In this document: piece after piece, positions 20,596 to 31,863 of the stretch
Layout: the number at the start of each line of letters is the position of its first letter
Position numbering within the stretch: position 1 is the first letter of the stretch
From: Bacteroidetes bacterium 43-93
GTDB lineage: Bacteria > Bacteroidota > Bacteroidia > Chitinophagales > Chitinophagaceae
Direction: 5' to 3'
Assembly: GCA_001897855.1 (NCBI GenBank)
Contig: MKUO01000007.1
Coordinates: 330,079 to 394,078 of the forward strand
DNA length: 64,000 nucleotides
Translations under genes and position numbers: made by a program
Notes under the pieces: model-generated
Seen by the model: the letters and a program-made list of their open reading frames with translations, nothing else
Told to the model about the DNA's origin: nothing
Database searches by the model: none

Positions 20596-21243
20596 ATGGC
20601 TTTTGGATCTTTTATGAAAATATTCCTGCCTAAAGACAGGGTATTCTATGGATTGTTTGAAGAGGTAAGTTCTAACCTGACTCATATGACGGATCTGTTT
20701 TCGTCTGCGGTGAAAGAACAGGATATAACCAAGAGGAATACTTTGCTGAGAGGCCTGGAAGAGTGGGAACATAAAAATGACGAAGTAACACATAAGATAT
20801 TCATAGAACTCGGCCGAAACTTCATCACACCGTTCGACAGGGAAGATATTCACTACCTCGCTACTTCTCTTGATGATGTAGCAGACTTTATCTGGGGAGC
20901 GGGTAAAAGGATGATGAACTACTATATTGATGATATAGATGAAACTACACATGAATTTGCGTCGATCATCAACCGATCTATAAAAGCACTAAACAAAGCT
21001 GTTTACGGATTGCGCGACATGAAAGACCTGCGTTCGCTGACAGAAGCCTGCGTGCTGATAAACAGCCTGGAGAATGAAGGTGATGATGCGCTGGATAAAG
21101 GTATGATGCAATTATTCACCTCCAATACCAACGCGGTGGAGATCATTAAGAAAAAAGACCTCTATCAGATGCTGGAAATTGTTACCGATAAATGTGAAGA
21201 TGCAGCAAATGTGATAGAATCTATTATCATTAAATACGTTTAA
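20596..21243 (+). CDS. DUF47 (PhoU-like) protein
   Basis: FYGLFEEVSSNLTHMTDLF...THKIFIELGRNFITPFDREDIHYLATSLDDVADFI. Confidence 0.9.
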   Translation: MAFGSFMKIFLPKDRVFYGLFEEVSSNLTHMTDLFSSAVKEQDITKRNTLLRGLEEWEHKNDEVTHKIFIELGRNFITPFDREDIHYLATSLDDVADFIWGAGKRMMNYYIDDIDETTHEFASIINRSIKALNKAVYGLRDMKDLRSLTEACVLINSLENEGDDALDKGMMQLFTSNTNAVEIIKKKDLYQMLEIVTDKCEDAANVIESIIIKYV

Positions 21244-21261
21244 TAACGTCGGCACCATTTT

Positions 21262-22935
21262 ATGTTTACATTTCTTATAGTAATTATAGCGTTAGCACTG
21301 ATATTTGACTATATCAATGGTTTTCATGATGCGGCAAACTCTATAGCAACTGTTGTATCCACAAAAGTACTTACGCCATTCCAGGCGGTCATGTGGGCGG
21401 CATTCTTCAACTTCCTGGCGTATTTTATTTTCCAGGATCATGCGGTAGCAAATACTATTGGTAAAACGGTGTTCCCTGAATTTATTACCCTGCCGGTGAT
21501 ATTTGCGGGGTTAATTGCATCAATTGCATGGAACCTGCTCACCTGGTGGTATGGGATCCCGTCCTCTTCTTCGCACACGCTCATAGGTGGTTTTGCGGGC
21601 GCTGCTGTGGCGCATGCTTATATGACCAAAGGTTTCATAGCCTTTAGTTCTATCGTAGAGCTGGAAAAGATCACCAAAACCGTACTTTTTATATTCCTGG
21701 CACCATTGGTAGGTATGGTCATATCTATCTTCATTACGCTTGTTACCATTATGCGTAATGTTTGGTTGCGGATACTGATCATCATCGTTGCCAATGCATT
21801 AACATGGATGTTGTTTCTGAATTTTCAAACAGGCAAAATCCATGAAAACTTTTCCAAACTTTATCAAATAGATAAGTATAAGAAAGAAGTAAGCAAAGAT
21901 CCCGGTGAAGAAAATAAAGCGAAACTTGAAAAAGCGGAAGCTCAATACAAAATGGCTGTAGGCTTTGCAAGCAGTTATGAGTCTGAAGGCGCGGAAAAAG
22001 TAGCAGATGAGATAAGTGCGTCAGGAGCCTTTAAACCACTGGAGGCAAATAAAGTAAAACAAGCGATCAATAATACCTATAATATTGACAGCCTGAAAAG
22101 GATCGCCTTAGATGATGCTGCATTGAAACCCTACATAGAGCAGCTAACAGCAACGGTAAATAAAACCAAGCCATACCAAAATATGTATGGCACAGTACCC
22201 AATGCCGCGCTTGCTGATTCTTTAAGTGCCATGCTGGCGCTGACACCGGGGCAGAGAGAGCGTTTGTATAATGAAATAGCCAAGATAGATGTGCGCAAGG
22301 ATGTGATCAAAGAATTGAAGAAATCTGATAATTCATTGATCCGTTATTCTATTGCGGGAGGATCCCTGATTTTTATATTATGCTACATATATGTAGATGT
22401 GCTCCGCGAACCAAGTGCATCGCGCAAGGCCAATATGTTTAAAAGATTACAGTTGCTTTCATCAGCTGCATTGAGTCTTGGACATGGAGGTAGTGATGCC
22501 CAAAAGGTAATGGGTATCATTGCAGCAGCATTCGTTGCGTATAATGGACATAAATATCCTGACACCAGTGTGGCGCTGCGGGAACTGGGCTGGGTGCCTC
22601 TTATATGCTACACCGCGATAGCCGCAGGTACCCTTAGCGGTGGCTGGAAGATCGTAAAAACAATGGGGTCGCGCATTACCAAAGTAACCCCACTGGAAGG
22701 TGTAACGGCAGAAACAGCAGGCGCCATGACCTTGTTTGTAACTGAACAAATGGGCATACCTGTATCTACAACTCACACCATCACCGGTGCTATCATAGGC
22801 GTAGGCGCTACTAAACGCCTGTCGGCTGTAAGGTGGGGGGTAACCATCAACCTGCTATGGGCATGGATACTAACCATACCGGTAAGTGCGCTGTTGGCAG
22901 GTATCTTTTATGTGATCACATCGTGGTTCGTATAA
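21262..22935 (+). CDS. inorganic phosphate transporter (PHO4/Pit family) with long central insertion
   Basis: DYINGFHDAANSIATVVSTKVLTPFQAV; GIPVSTTHTITGAIIGVGATKR. Confidence 0.92.
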   Translation: MFTFLIVIIALALIFDYINGFHDAANSIATVVSTKVLTPFQAVMWAAFFNFLAYFIFQDHAVANTIGKTVFPEFITLPVIFAGLIASIAWNLLTWWYGIPSSSSHTLIGGFAGAAVAHAYMTKGFIAFSSIVELEKITKTVLFIFLAPLVGMVISIFITLVTIMRNVWLRILIIIVANALTWMLFLNFQTGKIHENFSKLYQIDKYKKEVSKDPGEENKAKLEKAEAQYKMAVGFASSYESEGAEKVADEISASGAFKPLEANKVKQAINNTYNIDSLKRIALDDAALKPYIEQLTATVNKTKPYQNMYGTVPNAALADSLSAMLALTPGQRERLYNEIAKIDVRKDVIKELKKSDNSLIRYSIAGGSLIFILCYIYVDVLREPSASRKANMFKRLQLLSSAALSLGHGGSDAQKVMGIIAAAFVAYNGHKYPDTSVALRELGWVPLICYTAIAAGTLSGGWKIVKTMGSRITKVTPLEGVTAETAGAMTLFVTEQMGIPVSTTHTITGAIIGVGATKRLSAVRWGVTINLLWAWILTIPVSALLAGIFYVITSWFV

Positions 22936-22970
22936 CGGCAAATAGCCATCTTAACAGGAAATTAATTGAA

Positions 22971-22997
22971 AAAGGTGCTTAGAAAGCACCTTTTTCG
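22971..22997 (+). terminator. hairpin with T-tract
   Basis: aaaggtgctt-agaa-agcacctttttc. Confidence 0.6.
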
Positions 22998-23038
22998 TTA
23001 CTTTTGGAGATTGCCTTTTTTAGACTGGAGATTCAGAG

Positions 23039-26000
23039 ATGTCCTTACCGCCTGTACTTAAACACGTATACAACCATGGCACAGAAGAAGTAATACGCCG
23101 GGGAAAGAAAATTTTCTACACCGGGGGCGTACAAATGCTTGATGTGGATCACCTGCTGGAACAAGTACGTTTCAGGGTCAGGAACGATGTGTATCAGAAC
23201 TACTACACAGTAACCGTTAATAAATTCCTGGATACCAGGAACTTATCTGTTCGCTGCCAGTGCCCGTATAACATGGGCGATATATGCAGGCATGAGGTAG
23301 CCGCATTATTTCAGCTAAACGATATACTGCAAAGCGGCTTTTTTGAGAATGCAAATATTACCTATGATCAGAAGCACTCTGTAGTGAGAATGCGCCAGGT
23401 AACTATGCAGATGCTGAGAGTATTTGCATCGTCTGATATTATTGATAAAGCCACTATGTGGGCGGCATCTAAAAAAGCCATCATAGTAAAAGGAAAGAAC
23501 GACCGTATAGAAGCCGAAGTGCCCGATGGCGAACAAACCTATAAAGTAGTACTGAAACAAAACGAAGACAGGTATTTTGACACATCCTGCGGTTGCGATG
23601 AAAAGGAATTTCCGCTGTGCATACACAAGGCTACTTTATTTATTCAAATATTGAATGCGCATGGTCCGCAGTACTTTCAGACGGTGCGCGACTGGGATGA
23701 GCAAAAGAACAAGCTTCTTGCATTATATGGATATAGCCTGAACGATGACCTTACCAATAAATTTGAATTTACCTACAAAGATGGTAAGCCATTTTTGCGC
23801 GTATTAGACCCTACTATACAGAAGGTGCAACGGCCATTAGATGTTGCCACGCCGGTGAAACAACAGGCAGCGCAGGTCGTTAATACAATCACTAAAGAAC
23901 CTGCACCTAAAGAAGAAGATATAAAGCGTTTGGGAATAGTACTGGACCCATACGGCAACCTGTATCCCAATGTAAACGTAATGCTGGTAGCAGGACAAAC
24001 AGATGAAGATGGTACTAAATTCATTAATGGAATAGACATACTGGAGCTGGGACAATATGTAAACCCGCTGCAGTTTAAAGATAACGAGCGTGAATTGTTG
24101 CCTATCGCCCGCAAGTTCATGCCTGATGAAACGCTTCGGTACTTAAAGAAGAACCTGCCTTTCGGCGATTTCATTGATGATATCGAAGTGATGTTTAAAG
24201 AGCATCCTACCGAAGAAGTAACGGAACAGATATGGGAATACTTGTTGCCAAAGTATCAAAAGCTGCTGGAACGTTATAAGGATCACGGCCTCTGCTTTAT
24301 AAAGGGGCAAGGAAAAAGGCTCAGTTCGAAAGATATTGAACCTGTTGCCTTCTCTACAACTAAAGTTGCCCCGCAATTAAGCGTTACAAAAAGAGAAGGA
24401 AGCTATCATATAGAGCTATCATGGATAGTGAATGAAAAATATGTACCGTTTAAGAACGTGCTGCAACTGAATGCCGGGTTGCTGATGCATGATTATACGG
24501 TATATGCCCTGGCCAATGTAGCACAGGTGAAGATAGCAGAACGCCTGCTGCCGGATGGTGAGTTGGAAATTTCAGCAGAAGAATGGCCTGCCTTCCTTAA
24601 CGATACCGTGATGCAGTGGAGCCAGCTGATGCATATAAACTTTGGCGACGAAATTGTAGAACACATAGAAAAGACAGCACCGGTGAACCGCCTGTATTTG
24701 CAGGAAAAGGAACAGGTGCTGGTATTACAGCCCGCTTTTTCTTATGGCGGAATAGAGATAAAGTGGGGATTTTTTGGTGACGTTATAGAACCCAAAGACG
24801 GCATCATAAAGGTGATAAGAAGGGATGAGGTAGCTGAGCAGGCCTATATACAAATGCTCCGCACCCTGCATAGCGATATACAGCAGAACGGAAGAGAACA
24901 CTTTTTTTACATGCCGGCTACGGCGGTGCTTGCCAATAATTGGTTCTTCCGGTTTGCAGAGGTAATGAAGGAATGGAATGTGGAGCTTTTTGGATATGAT
25001 GAGCTGAAAACATTGAGGGTAAGCACCTACAAGCCGGATACCCGGATATCTGTAAGCAGCGGTATAGATTGGTTTGATGCAACGGTGGAGATAGTTTTCG
25101 GTGATCAGAAAGTATCGCTGATAGATGTGAAAAAGGCGCTATCGCAAAAGCAGAATTTTGTAAAGCTGGGAGATGGCTCGGTAGGGCTATTGCCTGAAGA
25201 CTGGATTAAGAAATATGCCCTGCTGATAAAGATGGGCGAAAACAAAGGCGGCAGCATCAGGTTGAAGAAATATCACTTCAGCGTATTGGATGAGTTGTTG
25301 GCCGAAGTAGATGAAGAGGAACTGCAGAAAGAACTGGAAGAGAAAAAAGAACGCCTGGTAGATATCATAGAGAACGACTACAGTAATATAAAACCACCTG
25401 CACAGTTGCAGGCTACATTAAGGCCTTACCAGCAGGCAGGTTTTCAATGGCTGCTATTCCTTAAAGAAGCAGGCTGGGGTGGTATCCTTGCAGATGATAT
25501 GGGTCTTGGTAAAACGGTGCAGGCACTTACTTTGTTCCAGCACTACAAAAACGAGCACCCCGATGCAAAGTTTCTTGTGATATGCCCAACAACACTGATG
25601 TATAACTGGGAGAATGAGATCAAAAAGTTTACACCTGAGCTTACCCATTTTATTCATCACGGGCCTAAGCGTATGGCCTCATTACGGTCATTTGAACCAT
25701 TTGATGTGATCATCACTACATATGGTACTATGCGTAGTGATATTAAAGTATTCAAAGAAATTTCTTTTGACTACGTAGTACTGGATGAATCCCAATCTAT
25801 AAAAAACCCTCAGTCGCAGGTGGCTAAGGCGTCGTTATTACTTAATAGCAAGCACAGGCTTGCATTAAGCGGTACCCCTGTGCAGAATAATACATTTGAC
25901 CTGTTTGCGCAGATGAACTTCCTGAATCCGGGTATACTGGGCAGCAGGGAGTTTTTTATGAATGAATTTGCGACTCCGATAGATAAGTTCCAGGAAGATG

Positions 26001-26806
26001 AGGTGAAGCAGCAATTGCGGAAAATCACTTACCCGTTTTTGCTGAGGCGTACCAAAGAACAAGTTGCTAAAGACCTGCCTGAAAAAACAGAGATGATCCT
26101 GTATTGCGAAATGGGTGATGAGCAGCGTAAGATATACGACGCGTATCGCAATGTGTACAGGGAGCAGATAATGGGCATGATCGAGGAGCGAGGTGTGGAG
26201 CGATCTACCATGCATATATTGCAAGGGCTTACCAGGCTGCGCCAGATATGCGACTCACCTGCTATCTTAAATGAAGCAGAACGTTTTCATAACTACTCCA
26301 TTAAGCTGGATGAGCTGACGCGTGAGATAACTGAAAATGTAGGCAATCATAAGGCACTAATATTTTCGCAGTTCCTGGGGATGCTGGACCTTATAAGAAA
26401 GGAACTGGAAGCCAGGGGCATACCGTATGTATATTTTGATGGCAGCACGTCTGCAACCGATAGGGAGAAAGCCATTAAAGAATTCCAGGGGAACGAAAGC
26501 TGCAGGGTATTCCTGATATCACTGAAGGCAGGTGGTATAGGTTTGAACCTGACTGCTGCTGATTATGTATATATTGTGGATCCGTGGTGGAACCCAGCGG
26601 TGGAGCAGCAAGCTATAGACCGTACGCATCGTATAGGACAAACGAAAAACATCTTTGCATACAGGCTGATATGTAAGGATACGATCGAAGAAAAAATGCT
26701 GACCTTACAGGAGCGAAAACGCGCCCTTGCCAATGAATTGGTTTCTGACGACAACGCATTCCTTAAGAGATTGACCAAAGAAGATATAGCTTACCTGCTG
26801 AGCTAG
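23039..26806 (+). CDS. SWIM zinc-finger SNF2-family DEAD/H helicase
   Basis: SWIM CxCx(n)CxH; ILADDMGLGKTVQALTLFQH, DESQSIKNP, GGIGLNLTAADYVYIVDPWWNPAVEQQAIDRTHRIGQ. Confidence 0.95.
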   Translation: MSLPPVLKHVYNHGTEEVIRRGKKIFYTGGVQMLDVDHLLEQVRFRVRNDVYQNYYTVTVNKFLDTRNLSVRCQCPYNMGDICRHEVAALFQLNDILQSGFFENANITYDQKHSVVRMRQVTMQMLRVFASSDIIDKATMWAASKKAIIVKGKNDRIEAEVPDGEQTYKVVLKQNEDRYFDTSCGCDEKEFPLCIHKATLFIQILNAHGPQYFQTVRDWDEQKNKLLALYGYSLNDDLTNKFEFTYKDGKPFLRVLDPTIQKVQRPLDVATPVKQQAAQVVNTITKEPAPKEEDIKRLGIVLDPYGNLYPNVNVMLVAGQTDEDGTKFINGIDILELGQYVNPLQFKDNERELLPIARKFMPDETLRYLKKNLPFGDFIDDIEVMFKEHPTEEVTEQIWEYLLPKYQKLLERYKDHGLCFIKGQGKRLSSKDIEPVAFSTTKVAPQLSVTKREGSYHIELSWIVNEKYVPFKNVLQLNAGLLMHDYTVYALANVAQVKIAERLLPDGELEISAEEWPAFLNDTVMQWSQLMHINFGDEIVEHIEKTAPVNRLYLQEKEQVLVLQPAFSYGGIEIKWGFFGDVIEPKDGIIKVIRRDEVAEQAYIQMLRTLHSDIQQNGREHFFYMPATAVLANNWFFRFAEVMKEWNVELFGYDELKTLRVSTYKPDTRISVSSGIDWFDATVEIVFGDQKVSLIDVKKALSQKQNFVKLGDGSVGLLPEDWIKKYALLIKMGENKGGSIRLKKYHFSVLDELLAEVDEEELQKELEEKKERLVDIIENDYSNIKPPAQLQATLRPYQQAGFQWLLFLKEAGWGGILADDMGLGKTVQALTLFQHYKNEHPDAKFLVICPTTLMYNWENEIKKFTPELTHFIHHGPKRMASLRSFEPFDVIITTYGTMRSDIKVFKEISFDYVVLDESQSIKNPQSQVAKASLLLNSKHRLALSGTPVQNNTFDLFAQMNFLNPGILGSREFFMNEFATPIDKFQEDEVKQQLRKITYPFLLRRTKEQVAKDLPEKTEMILYCEMGDEQRKIYDAYRNVYREQIMGMIEERGVERSTMHILQGLTRLRQICDSPAILNEAERFHNYSIKLDELTREITENVGNHKALIFSQFLGMLDLIRKELEARGIPYVYFDGSTSATDREKAIKEFQGNESCRVFLISLKAGGIGLNLTAADYVYIVDPWWNPAVEQQAIDRTHRIGQTKNIFAYRLICKDTIEEKMLTLQERKRALANELVSDDNAFLKRLTKEDIAYLLS

Positions 26807-26830
26807 CAGAAATTAGTAAGTACAAAAATG

Positions 26831-26860
26831 AACAGCCTCCCACCATGGGAGGCTGTTTTA
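26831..26860. terminator. bidirectional hairpin
   Basis: aacagcctcccaccatgggaggctgtttta. Confidence 0.6.
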
Positions 26861-26876
26861 TAAGATGCTGATATAA

Positions 26877-28556
26877 CTATTTGCTTATTGTGAACCGCAC
26901 AGTACTAATACCTTCGCCTGATCTTGCACGTAGTGTGTAGATGCCGGATGGCAGGTTGCTGAGCTGTAAGTTCTCATTTATCTTATTATTCACAGGACTC
27001 CAGGTAGTATGATATACAGACTGGCCAATAGTGTTTAACACTTCAATGTCCATTGATTGGTTGCTGCTGGTTTGTCCTGTTATATTGAAGGAACCGCTGT
27101 TAGGATTTGGATATACCTTCAGGTTATTATCGTTGATGATGTTTTTAATTCCCACACCAACGCTCATTACAATGTGGTTACTTACGGCAGTATCTTTATA
27201 CACACAATTGTTATCTGTTACAATCACTTTTGCTGTTATGGTATCTCCATCTTTGAAGTCAACTGCAGATTTTCCTGTATAAGTAGCATTTGTGGCGCCG
27301 GCAATTATTGTGCTGTTTCTCATCCAGATGTAATCAGTACTTGTTCCGGCATTATTAGCTGCAGCCGTAAATGTTACAGATACACCATTGGCAACTGTAT
27401 TGCCCGGGTTTGCGGTAATGGCAGATGTAGTAGTGGCATGGCCCAATACAATGTCTTTACCATTATCAGGGCTTGTATAAAGCGGGCTAGTGCCTGCTAA
27501 ACGTATGCGGTAATGTCCGCCGAGAGATAAAGTTGCAGGCATAGTGCAGGTAACGGAACCTGACGAAGTAGAAGAAGCAGAGCCAATATTGGTAGGCGTG
27601 GAGAAATTACCGGTTGCGTCTGAAAGTTGTACAGTAAAAATATTACCTGCGGTGAAAGCATTTGAATTGAATACTGTATAATCGACTTTGAAAGTAGCAC
27701 CCGGACAAACGAATGTATCCACGAATGGTTGTTTTATCATGGCACCACCCCACAAGTAATTATAGATCGATTGTACTTCTGCATCTGTAAGGGCTTTATT
27801 AAACAACGCAACTTCGTCCATATCTCCGGTAAAAGGATAAAAATAATTAGGTGATGCATTCTGATTTTGTCCAATTCGGATATCGGCGCTGTTAGATCCT
27901 AATGCTGTGGATAGAGGGTCCACAGTTGTTGGATTGATATTTGAATTGAATGTTAGAGGATCCATGGAAACTGAGTAACGTTTCATAAAAGCCCCATCAT
28001 AAGTAGTTACCAGCAAATACCATCCGTTGAGTGAAATTGGGGTTGATGTATATGGGCCGTTCGCTGTTGATTTAATAAAATCAACCTGTTGTGTATTTAC
28101 GCCGAGGGAGCTGCAATCGTTGTCATTATCAAAAATGCTCATACCATAACAGCCAGGCACGTTGTAATCTGTACCCTTAATCAGGATAGTATTGTATTGG
28201 CAGCCGCCTGTATAATAGGCTGTAGGTTTCACAAGGGCAACAATACTAATTGCAGACGGACTAAGCATCGTGTTGTTGGTAACCGCCACGTAGCTTGATG
28301 TGCCATTAAAACTACCAGCAGTATTTGCATCGCCCCTGAAACCTGCACTACCGGTAAGATTGTGCGTGGAGCCGGTATTGCTGTTGCCACTGGCATCAGA
28401 GAGAGAGGTGAAAGTACCCGTACTGGTGAAATCCCAACGGGCAATACAATCTGTAACGCCGCTTGGATAAGTTGTTTGGGCAAACGATGCGTTGCATAGC
28501 AACAGGGCACCGCATAAAAATAGGTAAGGATGTTTCATACAAATGAGTTTTATCAA
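26877..28556 (-). CDS. LamG-domain secreted protein with T9SS sorting domain
   Basis: signal peptide; LamG-like region; C-terminal LKVYPNPNSGSFNITG...GIYTLRAR. Confidence 0.85.
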   Translation of the reverse strand: MIKLICMKHPYLFLCGALLLCNASFAQTTYPSGVTDCIARWDFTSTGTFTSLSDASGNSNTGSTHNLTGSAGFRGDANTAGSFNGTSSYVAVTNNTMLSPSAISIVALVKPTAYYTGGCQYNTILIKGTDYNVPGCYGMSIFDNDNDCSSLGVNTQQVDFIKSTANGPYTSTPISLNGWYLLVTTYDGAFMKRYSVSMDPLTFNSNINPTTVDPLSTALGSNSADIRIGQNQNASPNYFYPFTGDMDEVALFNKALTDAEVQSIYNYLWGGAMIKQPFVDTFVCPGATFKVDYTVFNSNAFTAGNIFTVQLSDATGNFSTPTNIGSASSTSSGSVTCTMPATLSLGGHYRIRLAGTSPLYTSPDNGKDIVLGHATTTSAITANPGNTVANGVSVTFTAAANNAGTSTDYIWMRNSTIIAGATNATYTGKSAVDFKDGDTITAKVIVTDNNCVYKDTAVSNHIVMSVGVGIKNIINDNNLKVYPNPNSGSFNITGQTSSNQSMDIEVLNTIGQSVYHTTWSPVNNKINENLQLSNLPSGIYTLRARSGEGISTVRFTISK

Positions 28557-28712
28557 TAAATATAATTAATAATTCGATAACAGTTTAGTAATGAACACGG
28601 CGTGTCGAATTAGAAGACGATTAAAAAAGCAGAAGCCAACTAATGAATAGTTGGCTTCTGCTTGTATGTGAATGAGTTAACGAATCGACTGAGGTATCAG
28701 AGCGCTATATTC

Positions 28713-30077
28713 TTATTTGCTATTATTTTTCCACGCCTCAAGTTCTTCACAATTGATATAGGCCGGATCGATCTTTACATAGTATGTTGGAGATTTTTCT
28801 GCAACCCAATCCATCATCTTTTTGCTTTTCTTCTGCTGCAATGCTATTTCCTGTATGCGCGCATAGTCGTCTTTAAGATTTGCTTTGTGCGGCTGCGTAA
28901 TTCCTTTCATATATACAATACGGCATGATTTATTACCACGGGCGTTTGTGAATACCTGTGGGTTAGAAAGGTTACCCACTTTCATCGTATCTATCATCAG
29001 TGCAAGAGTTGGGTCCAGCTTGTCAATTTCCATCTGCGAAGAATTGGTCTGCGGATCTACGATCATGCCACCGGTACGGTTGCTCATCTCATCTGTAGAA
29101 AATTTGTTTACCGCTTCTTCAAACGTTAGTTTTTTAGTCAATATCAGCGTACGTACGCTATCCAGCTTAATAAATGCAGCTTTGAAATCGGCAGATGTAT
29201 GTTCGGGTGTTATTAGTATATGCCTCAGATCAGCTTCATCGCCGCGGCGGCGGATCATTTGGATGATGTGGTAACCGAATTGCGTTTTAATCACCGGGGA
29301 TACTTCTCCGTTTTGCAGTTTGAACGCGGCAGCTACAAACTCAGGAGCCCAGCCGCCACCTTTACGGCTTACACCTTCGTATTTACCACCATTATTACGG
29401 CTGCCCGGGTCATCGCTATACAAGCCGGCCATGGTTTCAAAATCTTTATGATCGTTTACGATCTCTTTACGGATGTTTTCAAGATGGTCGTGCGCATACT
29501 TGTCTAATTCAGGGCTTGTTGGCGGATCAACCACTACCTGCCCCATTTCTACCGTTGCAGGGAAGAAAGGCAAGCTATCGGTAGGGATGGTCTTAAAGAA
29601 GGCCTGTACTTCTGCCGGGGTGATCTTTACATTCTGCATCAGCTGGTTTTGCACTTTTTCAGCCATCATGCTTTCCTTGATCACATCCCTGTTATCTTCC
29701 TTCAGCTGGAATACCGTTTTGCCGGCAACTTCTTCCAGCTTCTCTTTAGAGCCAAACTGCGCAATGAAGCTACGTACACGGTTATCGAGTGCCGCTTCTA
29801 CTTCTTCATCACTCACTAATAAGCTATCGCGTTCTGCCTGTTCTACCAGCATTTTTTGCAAGATCATCTGTTGCAGCAGGTTGCACTTTGCATCCTGGGT
29901 TACTTCCATGCCGGGCTGTTTTGTTTGCGCGGCGGCCGTCTCCAACTCAGATTGCAGGATGATGCGGTTCTTGCCAACAACTGCTATTATCTTATCCGCC
30001 ACCTGCGCATGGGCAGTAGCAGACAGTAGCAACGCGACGATTACGGAACCTGTTTTATATAAACGGCGAAGTTTCAT
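28713..30077 (-). CDS. peptidylprolyl isomerase (SurA/PpiC-like)
   Basis: SurA N-term DKIIAVVGKNRIILQSEL; parvulin GGWAPEFVAAAFKLQNGEVSPVIKTQFGYHIIQ. Confidence 0.92.
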   Translation of the reverse strand: MKLRRLYKTGSVIVALLLSATAHAQVADKIIAVVGKNRIILQSELETAAAQTKQPGMEVTQDAKCNLLQQMILQKMLVEQAERDSLLVSDEEVEAALDNRVRSFIAQFGSKEKLEEVAGKTVFQLKEDNRDVIKESMMAEKVQNQLMQNVKITPAEVQAFFKTIPTDSLPFFPATVEMGQVVVDPPTSPELDKYAHDHLENIRKEIVNDHKDFETMAGLYSDDPGSRNNGGKYEGVSRKGGGWAPEFVAAAFKLQNGEVSPVIKTQFGYHIIQMIRRRGDEADLRHILITPEHTSADFKAAFIKLDSVRTLILTKKLTFEEAVNKFSTDEMSNRTGGMIVDPQTNSSQMEIDKLDPTLALMIDTMKVGNLSNPQVFTNARGNKSCRIVYMKGITQPHKANLKDDYARIQEIALQQKKSKKMMDWVAEKSPTYYVKIDPAYINCEELEAWKNNSK

Positions 30078-30197
30078 TTCGGAATTGTTATAGCTTGGAT
30101 GGCAAAAGTAGTAGTTTATTAACTGCCTTGCCTTTAGAAATATGTGTTTTAACAGATTTATAGGTGCGTATGGAGTAAATAGAGATATGATATAGAG

Positions 30198-31292
30198 TTA
30201 TTTATCGTCCTTTTTTTCTTTAATGAAAATGTCATCTACCTCTTTATTGTTATAGCAGTCTGAACCAACAGGACGGTAGGGGTGCGTTTTGAGCCAGTTT
30301 TCAAGTTTAGGGATAGCTTCCGGATGAAATTTGTTCCATATATCAAACTCTTTGAAATTATCGATCTTGCCGAACACCCATTCATTATAGATATCAAAAT
30401 ATCCGCTCCTGACCATATCGTCAAGACGAGTAAACAGCGAAAACGGGTATTTATTGGCGTAGGTTTTTTTCCATTCCATCAGGAAACGGGTACGCAGCAT
30501 GGTAAGGTTTTCTGTATTGATACCATCACTTACTACGGGCGATAATTTTAAATAAGTAAGGTTTACTGCTTCCTCAAAATTGTTAGGGGTACCGGCTACT
30601 GCTGTTTTTTTGTTCTTGTATTTAGGAACATTCTGTGTGCCCAGTTGGCTAAAGAGGCGCATATAGGCCCCCAGGAGCATATCCCTTGTTTCATCAGCCC
30701 GGGGGGTGTGCTGCTCTATATTCAAAAACATCTCTGCATATAAAACGGCCCAAACCGGTTTTTTTGTGCCCATATATGTACGGGCAGCTTCATAATAATT
30801 GATATGAAAAGCAGGATCGGCCTCAATGCCATCCAGCCAGCTTTCCAACGCATATACATTGGCGCCATCATCTTCGTACAATTTGCCAAGATCGTGATAC
30901 AATATGCCGGCATGAGGGTATTTTTTGATAGCCTCCTGCAAAGTAGATTTAGCTTTTTTGAACTCTTTTTTTGCACTAAGCGATGCAGCTTTTACCTGGT
31001 AGCTCTGCTCATCGCCATCATTATTTTTCAAGATAGGCTCCAGTATCTCCAGGGCATCGTCGTATGCGCCTGTGAGATAATAGACCTGGGCCAGATCGTT
31101 GTACAACACTACTTTGTCCGGTGCAAGAGCTATTGCCTGCTTATAGGTTATGGCAGCCTGCTGAAAATTACCCTGCATCTTGTATTCGCGGGCTTGTTTA
31201 TACATCTGCTCCACTTCCGGCGACGGCCAATTATTTTGAGCCTGCACCGCAGTAGCCAGAAATATGCTTAATATGAAGAAAACAGCTTTCAC
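30198..31292 (-). CDS. TPR-repeat exported protein
   Basis: signal peptide, several TPRs. Confidence 0.8.
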   Translation of the reverse strand: MKAVFFILSIFLATAVQAQNNWPSPEVEQMYKQAREYKMQGNFQQAAITYKQAIALAPDKVVLYNDLAQVYYLTGAYDDALEILEPILKNNDGDEQSYQVKAASLSAKKEFKKAKSTLQEAIKKYPHAGILYHDLGKLYEDDGANVYALESWLDGIEADPAFHINYYEAARTYMGTKKPVWAVLYAEMFLNIEQHTPRADETRDMLLGAYMRLFSQLGTQNVPKYKNKKTAVAGTPNNFEEAVNLTYLKLSPVVSDGINTENLTMLRTRFLMEWKKTYANKYPFSLFTRLDDMVRSGYFDIYNEWVFGKIDNFKEFDIWNKFHPEAIPKLENWLKTHPYRPVGSDCYNNKEVDDIFIKEKKDDK

Positions 31293-31431
31293 TTATATAA
31301 AACAAAGCGCAAAAGTATTGGAAAATATCGCTTTGACGATTAAAACCTTTGTGTTTGGTAAAATTGTTATAGTGGATTAACATTTTCTTATTGAAATGAA
31401 ATGTGGATTGTAAAAATTTTGCTATTACTTT

Positions 31432-31752
31432 GTGCCTGTGAGACATGTACTTGCAACTATATTCCTAATTGTCTTCAGCTTCCAGGTATTGCCTGTTAAG
31501 GAGCTGGGCAAGCTGCTTTTTAAAGGGCAGATGACGGAAGAAGTACATGAATCCAATACCTCTTCAACCGACGATAATGGCTGCATAAAAATGAAATTGG
31601 GGTCCGATCCTTTTGGGCTGGCGCCAGATCATCACATGACCTTTTCCGGAGAGTCTTACCTGGATACCAAACTACATACCGCCATGCAGCGGTCGGAGCA
31701 GCTCATCGATCCTTTTGTTCCGGATATACCTACACCGCCTCCCAACTGTTAA
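31432..31752 (+). CDS. hypothetical protein (GTG start)
   Basis: 106 aa ORF with N-terminal hydrophobic segment. Confidence 0.45.
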   Translation: MPVRHVLATIFLIVFSFQVLPVKELGKLLFKGQMTEEVHESNTSSTDDNGCIKMKLGSDPFGLAPDHHMTFSGESYLDTKLHTAMQRSEQLIDPFVPDIPTPPPNC

Positions 31753-31863
31753 TTAGAGTTTAATGCACCTGTATGCTCATGCTACCTGCATGAGTCATGC
31801 CGGCTACCTGCGTTATTTCCGCAGGCAGCACTTTCCGGGTTTTTATTTTAATTTCTAAATAAC

